Below the pieces are notes generated by a model, which saw nothing but the letters and a program-made list of their open reading frames with translations, was not told where the DNA came from and searched no databases. The position numbers and the translations under genes are program-made. A DNA stretch of 7,199 nucleotides from Burkholderiales bacterium (GTDB lineage: Bacteria; Pseudomonadota; Gammaproteobacteria; Burkholderiales; SG8-39), in the NCBI GenBank assembly GCA_005777205.1, contig SXNB01000232.1, forward strand, positions 1 through 7,199, read 5' to 3'. Numbering within the stretch: position 1 is the stretch's first letter; every line of letters begins with the position of its first letter. Positions 5,682-7,199 of the stretch are shown piece by piece.

Positions 5682-6212
5682 ATGCCGCGCCTGCTCGGGT
5701 TGGCGGCGGCATTTTTCCTCGCAGGCTGCGCGGAACCGTCGTTCGTGGTCGCGCCCACGGCGGTCGAGTTCGAGCTGTCGGGCCGGTTTGCGGTGAGCTA
5801 TCGCGGCGAGGCGAACTCCGGCAATCTTGCATGGCGCCACGGTGCGGAGGCCGAGGAGATGCTGATCACCTCCCCGCTTGGGCAAGGCGTGGCGCGCATC
5901 TCGCGCACCGCGCGCGAAGTCGTCCTCACCACGCCCGAGCCGCGCGAGTACCGCGCAGTGGATGCGGAATCGCTCACCGAACAGGTGCTGGGCTTCAGGC
6001 TGCCGCTCGCGGGGCTGGCCCACTGGGTGCGCGCGCGCCCTGGGCCTGGCGCATCGCAATCGCGGCTCGACGCGGAGGGCCGCCTCGCCGAGTTGGAGCA
6101 GGGAGGCTGGAAAGTCCAGTACCTCGAATACGACCAAGGCAAGCGTCCCTCGCGGCTGCGCATGACCTACCCGGGTGTGGACCTGCGGCTTGCGATCACG
6201 CAATGGAAGTGA
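5682..6212 (+). CDS. lolB: Outer-membrane lipoprotein receptor LolB
   Basis: LolB accepts lipoproteins from the periplasmic carrier LolA and inserts them in the outer membrane; it is itself a lipoprotein. The 176-residue protein starts with a short lipoprotein signal (LLGLAAAFFLAGC) whose lipobox LAGC puts the lipidated cysteine at position 16. The body fits the LolA/LolB beta-barrel fold: FELSGRFAVSYRGEANSGNL, WRHGAEAEEMLITSPLGQG with the protruding-loop-like hydrophobic stretch, LPLAGLAHWVRA, and the C-terminal MTYPGVDLRLAITQWK. The residue after the cysteine is alanine, so there is no inner-membrane retention signal, as expected. It starts 5 bp after the TPR gene and its end overlaps ispE by 10 bases. 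lolB-ispE linkage is widespread in proteobacteria. Confidence 0.92.
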   Translation: MPRLLGLAAAFFLAGCAEPSFVVAPTAVEFELSGRFAVSYRGEANSGNLAWRHGAEAEEMLITSPLGQGVARISRTAREVVLTTPEPREYRAVDAESLTEQVLGFRLPLAGLAHWVRARPGPGASQSRLDAEGRLAELEQGGWKVQYLEYDQGKRPSRLRMTYPGVDLRLAITQWK

Positions 6213-7081
6213 GCGGCGCGGGCCTGACCTGGCTGCCGGCGCCGGGCAAGCTCAATCTCTTCCTGCACGTGCTTGGCCGGCGCGAGCAGGGCGAGCAGGC
6301 GGGCTACCACGAGCTGCAGACGGTGTTCCGCCTCATCGACCAAGCCGACCGCGTCGGTGTGGCGGCGCGCGACGACAACCGGATCCGCTTCTCTGGCGAG
6401 TTCGGCGAGGACAACCTGTGCCTGCGTGCGGCGCGCCTGCTCCAAGCCGAATGCGGCGTGCAGCGGGGAGCGGAACTCGCGCTCGAGAAGCGGCTGCCGG
6501 TGGGCGGCGGTCTGGGTGGAGGGTCCTCCGATGCCGCGACCACCCTGTTGGCGTTGAACCGTTTCTGGGGCTGCGGCCTGGACCGGTCGCGCCTGATGCA
6601 GCTCGGCCTTCGGCTGGGAGCGGACGTCCCGTTCTTCCTGTTTGGCCGTAACGCGCTAGGCGGCGGCGTTGGCGAGCGTCTGAAGGGGCTCGAACTGGAG
6701 TCCGCCTGGTACCTCGTTCTGGTGCCACAAGTGCCGGTTTTGACAAAAGAAATCTTCGCTGACCCCGCGTTGACACGGGATACGAAACCGCTCAAAATAC
6801 CGCCCTTTTTGTCAGGGCAGGGCCGCAATGATCTAGAACCGGTTGCGGCGCGTCGTTATCCAGTGATCGCGGAACATTTGACGTGGCTGCGGCAACGCAG
6901 CCCGGGGACGTCCTTCCCGCCGCGCATGACCGGATCCGGGGCTTGCGTGTTCGCCCAGTTCCGCAGCCGGAACGAAGCGGAGGCGCTGCTGGGACAGCTG
7001 CCGGCGGCGATGCGGGGCTTCGTGGCGCAGGGGCTGGATCGGCACCCGCTCCACGAATGGGTCGAAGGACCGGATTGTTAA
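6203..7081 (+). CDS. ispE: 4-diphosphocytidyl-2-C-methyl-D-erythritol kinase
   Basis: GHMP-family kinase that phosphorylates CDP-ME with ATP in the MEP pathway to isoprenoid precursors. The 292-residue protein has the expected motifs in order: PAPGKLNLFLHVLGRR with Lys16, GYHELQTVF (34-42), the ATP-binding PVGGGLGGGSSDAA (99-112), GADVPFFLFG with the catalytic Asp141, RNDLEPV (208-214), and the glycine-rich RMTGSGACVFA (241-251). It therefore looks active. Between GRR and GYH it carries extra residues (EQGEQA) compared with the usual two-residue turn, caused by a 9-bp tandem duplication. The ATG at 6203 overlaps the lolB end by 10 bases. A GTG two codons later is an alternative. No strong ribosome binding site is seen, which suggests coupling to lolB translation. 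tRNA-Gln lies 14 bp beyond the stop. Confidence 0.96.
   Translation: MEVSGAGLTWLPAPGKLNLFLHVLGRREQGEQAGYHELQTVFRLIDQADRVGVAARDDNRIRFSGEFGEDNLCLRAARLLQAECGVQRGAELALEKRLPVGGGLGGGSSDAATTLLALNRFWGCGLDRSRLMQLGLRLGADVPFFLFGRNALGGGVGERLKGLELESAWYLVLVPQVPVLTKEIFADPALTRDTKPLKIPPFLSGQGRNDLEPVAARRYPVIAEHLTWLRQRSPGTSFPPRMTGSGACVFAQFRSRNEAEALLGQLPAAMRGFVAQGLDRHPLHEWVEGPDC
6282..6299 (+). repeat. Perfect 9-bp tandem duplication inside ispE
   Basis: GCGAGCAGG occurs twice back to back (6282-6290 and 6291-6299). It lengthens the turn between GRR and GYH of IspE by three residues, reading REQ-GEQ-AGYH. The duplication preserves frame. Confidence 0.9.
6770..6798 (+). promoter_or_regulatory. Candidate internal promoter in ispE for tRNA-Gln and downstream genes
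   Basis: A consensus TTGACA (6770-6775), 17 bp, then CAAAAT (6793-6798; four of six -10 matches) sits in a local AT-rich dip of ispE. A second TTGACA lies at 6740-6745. It would start transcription near 6805, about 290 bp before tRNA-Gln. The coding constraint of ispE could also produce these words by chance. Confidence 0.25.
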
Positions 7082-7095
7082 CTGAAAGCTTCAAA

Positions 7096-7173
7096 TGGGG
7101 CGTCGCCAAGCTGGTCTAAGGCACCGGATTTTGATTCCGGCATTCCTAGGTTCGAATCCTAGCGCCCCAGCCA
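7096..7173 (+). tRNA. tRNA-Gln (anticodon UUG), CCA encoded
   Basis: A full cloverleaf can be drawn. The acceptor stem TGGGGCG (7096-7102) pairs with CGCCCCA (7163-7169), G7170 is the discriminator, and CCA is encoded at 7171-7173. The D arm is closed by GCC and GGC. The anticodon stem CCGGA/TCCGG (7124-7128, 7136-7140) holds the loop TTTTGAT with TTG at 7131-7133, reading CAA and by wobble CAG. The T arm CCTAG/CTAGG encloses GTTCGAAT. The anticodon arm and GGCATTCC stretch match bacterial glutamine tRNAs. It lies 14 bp behind ispE, so it is probably processed from the ispE transcript or made from an internal promoter. Confidence 0.97.
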
Positions 7174-7199
7174 TTTCCGTAACCGCATGAAATCCAGCA

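Noticed and set aside
3838..5832. 664-codon minus-strand open frame across the TPR gene
   Set aside because: Shadow frame: Leu/Arg/Gln/His-rich translation typical of the complement of a GC-rich gene, while the plus strand encodes a clear signal peptide and TPR repeats.
7187..7199. ATG near the right edge as a possible start of the next gene (prs expected by synteny)
   Set aside because: Only four codons are visible, they do not match the usual Prs N terminus, and no ribosome binding site is evident.

Overview
This window looks like chromosomal housekeeping DNA from a GC-rich betaproteobacterium. I base this on gene order (rpoH, ftsX/ftsE, ftsY facing rsmD and coaD; mutM facing away from a TPR-protein, lolB, ispE and tRNA-Gln cluster), on strong G/C codon bias, and on RpoH, FtsY and IspE sequences of the proteobacterial type. 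I cannot name the genus.

Left part, minus strand (1-1975): ftsY is read toward rpoH. Between them should lie the cell-division ABC transporter genes ftsE and ftsX, but only wreckage remains. ftsE still shows its Walker A, signature and Walker B motifs. It also carries an in-frame TAG at codon 27, a one-base expansion of a G run that shifts the frame, and substitutions at usually conserved positions. It then jumps directly into the last 50 or so codons of ftsX, so roughly 0.9 kb is missing. The 5' end of rpoH (heat-shock sigma-32) follows, running off the window edge. Its leader holds a perfect CIRCE operator, TTAGCACTC-N9-GAGTGCTAA, the binding site of the repressor HrcA. This suggests that sigma-32 itself is under HrcA control.

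Middle, plus strand (1982-3051): rsmD (16S rRNA m2G966 methyltransferase) and coaD (CoA biosynthesis) overlap by ATGA. The rsmD start is only 6 bp from the oppositely directed ftsY start. coaD converges on mutM/fpg (minus, 3056-3865) with 4 bp between the stop codons.

Right part, plus strand (3928-7199): a secreted TPR-repeat protein, the outer-membrane lipoprotein receptor lolB, and ispE of the MEP isoprenoid pathway form a tight apparent operon. tRNA-Gln(UUG) with an encoded CCA lies 14 bp downstream. The last 26 bases are too short to assign, although prs is the usual next gene in this neighbourhood.

I see no phage, IS element, CRISPR array or defence system. The notable items are the decayed ftsEX locus, the CIRCE box on rpoH, a seven-residue insertion in the FtsY GTPase domain built on an inverted repeat, and a 9-bp tandem duplication in ispE.
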